Assembly: GCF_017355915.2 (NCBI RefSeq)
Contig: NZ_JAFEUV020000008.1
Coordinates: 1 to 64,000 of the forward strand
Origin: Telluribacter roseus
GTDB lineage: Bacteria; Bacteroidota; Bacteroidia; Cytophagales; Spirosomataceae
DNA length: 64,000 bases
Reading direction: 5' to 3'
Positions 61,498 through 64,000 of this stretch are shown in pieces. The notes below the pieces were generated by a model. That model ran no database searches. It saw nothing but the letters and a program-made list of their open reading frames with translations, and was not told the DNA's origin. Position 1 is the first letter of the stretch; each line of letters opens with the position of its first letter. Both the position numbers and the translations under genes were made by a program.

Positions 61498-61513
61498 TTC
61501 GTAGTTGCACGTA

Positions 61514-61948
61514 CTACTTATTACTCCGTAGTCTACGAAATAGCAGTACTGTACTAATGATGAAAAGAAGGTATGGTAAAATAAAAGTTAGTGATCTTTC
61601 AGTATGGACAACATGGTTTGTATATACCCGAAACTGTTTAAAGCCAATATGTATAGCATGCGCATGTAAACTAAAAAATGCTATAATAACATTTGTGGTA
61701 GTTGAAACGGTATTTTTAAAAAGTAAGATCCACAGGTAGAGCCAGCACAGAATTATGTAACCTGAGAGAATCTGATCAGATCTTTGCCCCATCCATAAGC
61801 CTATCCAGTACCAAATCAGGATAGGAAGATTCCATTTTGTATCATACTGATGTATGAATAAATAGAATATTATACATAAGAATATTAGAGCCTTCTGTGC
61901 TATGTTGATGCTTCCAGTCTGATATGACTCTCCAACTTTCTGACTCAT
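61514..61948 (-). CDS. small membrane protein, AT-rich, unknown
   Basis: A 144-residue membrane protein with about four helices (KALIFLCIIFYLFIHQY, LIWYWIGLWMGQRSDQILSGYIILCWLYLWILLF, ...FILPYLLFIISTVLLF). It is clearly AT-richer than its neighbours and no family is recognised. It overlaps no other gene but ends only 20 bp before the aminotransferase gene on the same strand. Could be an acquired gene or a fast-evolving one. Confidence 0.5.
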   Translation of the reverse strand: MSQKVGESYQTGSINIAQKALIFLCIIFYLFIHQYDTKWNLPILIWYWIGLWMGQRSDQILSGYIILCWLYLWILLFKNTVSTTTNVIIAFFSLHAHAIHIGFKQFRVYTNHVVHTERSLTFILPYLLFIISTVLLFRRLRSNK

Positions 61949-61967
61949 CGTCGTGGCTGTTCTCTTA

Positions 61968-62792
61968 CTACATAACTCCTACCAGTTGCTGGAACATGTT
62001 CTGTAACAGCAGGGTACGTTTACCGGGTGTACCGTTGCCGATAGAGTGCTCACCTACCCGTACAATGGGCATAACCCACTTGGTAGTACTGGTCGTGAAG
62101 GCTTCGTCAGCATAGATAAACTCCTCGTAGGTAACCTGACGTTCCTGTACCTTAAAATGCGCGGCTGCCAGCTCCATCACTACCCGTCGCGTAATACCAT
62201 GTAGTATGTGTCGGTTGGGAGTAATAAGGGTGTCGCCTTTAAAGATGAATACATTGCTCCGGGTTAGTTCGCTTACCTCACCTTTACAGTGGAACAGCAG
62301 GTCTGAAGCCTGCTGGCGTTTCATCTCATCCGCCATCAGGATCATATGGGTGTAGTTAGTCGTCTTTATTTCGGGCAGGTCACGTACGTACTCATAGGGA
62401 AGTACCTTCATCCCTTTTTGCCGGGCCATGGGATTGTCCTGCGGGAGTGGCTCGGTGCGGATCAGCAGGTTGGGCTGTACCACATGTACACCATCAGGCG
62501 AGTACCCTCCAGTGAGTACAAAGCGGAAAGCTACCTCGCGCTCACCCGATAGCTGGTGCAGTTCCGTCAGGATAGCCGATGCCGCTTCTTTGCTCACGGG
62601 GAGAGTGAGCTTGAGCATACGCGCTGAGTTTTCAAAGCGTTGCCAGTAGTCATCCCAGCGGAAGGGCACGCCGTTGTAGGTACGGAAGTAGTCAAACATA
62701 CCATAACCACGGAGCAGACCCAGGTCGTTGGTTTTTAGGAGAGGGGTATCAATGGGGGAAATCTGACCGTTGAAGTAACAGTGGTAGGGCAT
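61968..62792 (-). CDS. class IV aminotransferase (PLP)
   Basis: A 274-residue fold-type IV PLP enzyme. Lys143 in EIKTTNYTHM is the likely Schiff-base lysine; EVSELTRSNVFIF and RHILHGITRR follow in the usual order. Candidates are branched-chain aminotransferase, D-alanine aminotransferase or aminodeoxychorismate lyase; sequence alone cannot decide. It is divergent from the polyprenyl synthase gene. Confidence 0.85.
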   Translation of the reverse strand: MPYHCYFNGQISPIDTPLLKTNDLGLLRGYGMFDYFRTYNGVPFRWDDYWQRFENSARMLKLTLPVSKEAASAILTELHQLSGEREVAFRFVLTGGYSPDGVHVVQPNLLIRTEPLPQDNPMARQKGMKVLPYEYVRDLPEIKTTNYTHMILMADEMKRQQASDLLFHCKGEVSELTRSNVFIFKGDTLITPNRHILHGITRRVVMELAAAHFKVQERQVTYEEFIYADEAFTTSTTKWVMPIVRVGEHSIGNGTPGKRTLLLQNMFQQLVGVM

Positions 62793-62915
62793 AGTAAACG
62801 TGTGATCTATAGGTCTGAAGTTATAATGAGATTACGCTTTTAGATGATTAGAGTGCGTGTAACATGTCTATGCTGACCGTAAATGTAGGGAATAGGAGAG
62901 TACACCGGCCTATCT

Positions 62916-62947
62916 TTTGAGTTTTTCGTTGAGAATTAGCTACTTTG
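62916..62947 (+). promoter_or_regulatory. possible promoter of the polyprenyl synthase gene
   Basis: TTTG (62916-62919) and TACTTTG (62941-62947), 21 bp apart. The -7 part is one base short of TAnnTTTG. Confidence 0.4.
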
Positions 62948-63030
62948 TAGACCTCAAAAAAGTAAAATATCTAGTTCGGACTAAACTCTGGTTAATTACA
63001 GTAGTTGAAAAGAACAGAACTAACGTAAGA

Positions 63031-64000
63031 ATGACAACACCCGAACAACTGCTGCAAGTACTGCAAACCGATATTGAACAGAATACCTACGGCGAACATC
63101 CTGTTGAGCTTTACGAACCGATACGCTACATCATGTCATTGAACGGAAAGCGCTTGCGTCCGCTGATGACACTCATGTCGGCAGCCATGTACACCGACGA
63201 CTGGCAGCGTGCCCTGAAGCCGGCCCAGGCGGTGGAGGTATTTCATAATTTCACCCTCATGCACGACGATATCATGGATCAGGCTCCGCTGCGTCGGGGA
63301 CAGCCTACGGTACACGAAAAGTGGAATACCAACATCGCTATCCTGTCGGGCGATGTGATGCTGGTGCGGGCCTATGACCTGCTGCTCGATGTAGAGGTGG
63401 ACCGGATCCGGAAGGTACTGGCCCGCTTCAACCAGACCGCCGCTGAGGTATGCGAAGGGCAGCAGCTGGATATCAACTTTGAAACCCGCTGGGATGTGTC
63501 GGAGCAGGAGTACCTGGAAATGATCCGCCTTAAAACCTCGGTACTGCTGGGCTTTGCCCTGGAGCTGGGAGGTATCATTGGCGGAGCCGACGAAGAGGCC
63601 ACCCAGCTACTCTACGAAGCCGGCGTAAGTATGGGCGTAGGCTTTCAGCTGAAAGATGACCTGCTGGATGTATACGGCGACCCGGCTAAGTTTGGCAAGC
63701 AGGTAGGTGGAGATATCATAGCCAACAAGAAGACGTTCCTACTCATCGAAGCGCTGGAGCGCGCGGAGGGTGAAACCCGGGCCGAACTGGATCGCTGGCT
63801 GGGTGAAAAGGAGTTTGACAAGGAAGAGAAAGTAAAAGCCGTAACGGCCATTTACGACTCACTGGGCATACGCACCTTTACAGAGCAGAAGATCAATGAG
63901 TACTTCTCCCGTGGTTTTGACTGCCTCGAGCGCGTACCGGCCGATCCCGCCCGCAAGGCACCCCTACTGGGCTTTGTTCACCAGCTGGTAGAGCGGGAGC
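63031..64000 (+). CDS. polyprenyl diphosphate synthase (cut by window end)
   Basis: An open frame of 323 codons runs to the window edge with no stop; relatives have about 325 residues, so only a few are missing. First aspartate-rich motif DDIMD at 79-83 and second DDLLD in FQLKDDLLDVYGDP; LNGKRLRPLM and GVGFQLKDD are typical of the octaprenyl/heptaprenyl family. The enzyme elongates isoprenoid chains from IPP (for quinone side chains or cell wall carrier). Start ATG 63031 fits. Confidence 0.92.
   Translation, partial: MTTPEQLLQVLQTDIEQNTYGEHPVELYEPIRYIMSLNGKRLRPLMTLMSAAMYTDDWQRALKPAQAVEVFHNFTLMHDDIMDQAPLRRGQPTVHEKWNTNIAILSGDVMLVRAYDLLLDVEVDRIRKVLARFNQTAAEVCEGQQLDINFETRWDVSEQEYLEMIRLKTSVLLGFALELGGIIGGADEEATQLLYEAGVSMGVGFQLKDDLLDVYGDPAKFGKQVGGDIIANKKTFLLIEALERAEGETRAELDRWLGEKEFDKEEKVKAVTAIYDSLGIRTFTEQKINEYFSRGFDCLERVPADPARKAPLLGFVHQLVERE

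Overview
The window looks like chromosomal DNA of a Bacteroidota bacterium, most likely order Cytophagales (Spirosoma/Dyadobacter-type). The grounds are a SusC/SusD pair, several promoters of the Bacteroidota form TTG-N17..22-TAnnTTTG, an atpD-atpC pair away from the other ATP synthase genes, Bacteroidota-only families (DUF5723, DUF3127, DUF4153-type, four-helix bundle protein) and many exported beta-barrels and lipoproteins. Most genes are moderately GC-rich. A few stretches (about 21.6-25.8 kb, 53.1-54.4 kb, 61.5-61.95 kb) are clearly AT-richer.

Layout. 0-5 kb: the end of an IS5-type transposase, a four-helix bundle protein, a small membrane protein, dihydroorotase, a cytosolic-type copper storage protein and a secreted repeat protein, separated by unusual 7-bp-period repeats. 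5-9.4 kb: recQ coupled to an outer-membrane DUF5723 gene, then a geneless 960-bp stretch with three copies of a large structured repeat. 9.4-20.2 kb: envelope and housekeeping genes (PBP4-type carboxypeptidase, GDP-fucose synthase, EamA transporter, Lrp regulator, TPR protein, hpt, beta-CASP nuclease, tRNA-Leu). 20.5-25.6 kb: a GAF-PAS protein with a DHp-like end but no ATPase domain, a decayed IS630 and an AT-rich secreted beta-helix protein. 25.8-34.8 kb: hemJ, exported msrA, susC-susD, a small porin-like protein and two tandem paralogous lipoproteins. 34.8-41.7 kb: an RluA-type synthase, an ABC ATPase, a large membrane TPR protein, atpD-atpC. 41.9-53 kb: permease, MscS channel, an OB-fold protein with an SSB-like tail, a PLP enzyme of cystathionine metabolism, DoxX, a hydrolase, a toxin-antitoxin pair with a nonsense-mutated toxin, prfB with its programmed frameshift, and lpd. 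53-64 kb: SGNH hydrolase, ChbG-type deacetylase, DUF4153-type protein, outer-membrane proteins, fabG, rfaE1, a class IV aminotransferase and a polyprenyl synthase running off the end.

Most genes form one- or two-gene units separated by clear hairpin terminators. The most noteworthy items are (1) three copies, in both orientations, of a roughly 110-125-nt element whose stems differ in sequence but stay paired, between recQ and the carboxypeptidase gene; and (2) 7-bp-period repeats that at five loci begin at or within a few bases of a stop codon and carry TGA or TAG in the sense strand of the gene just ended.
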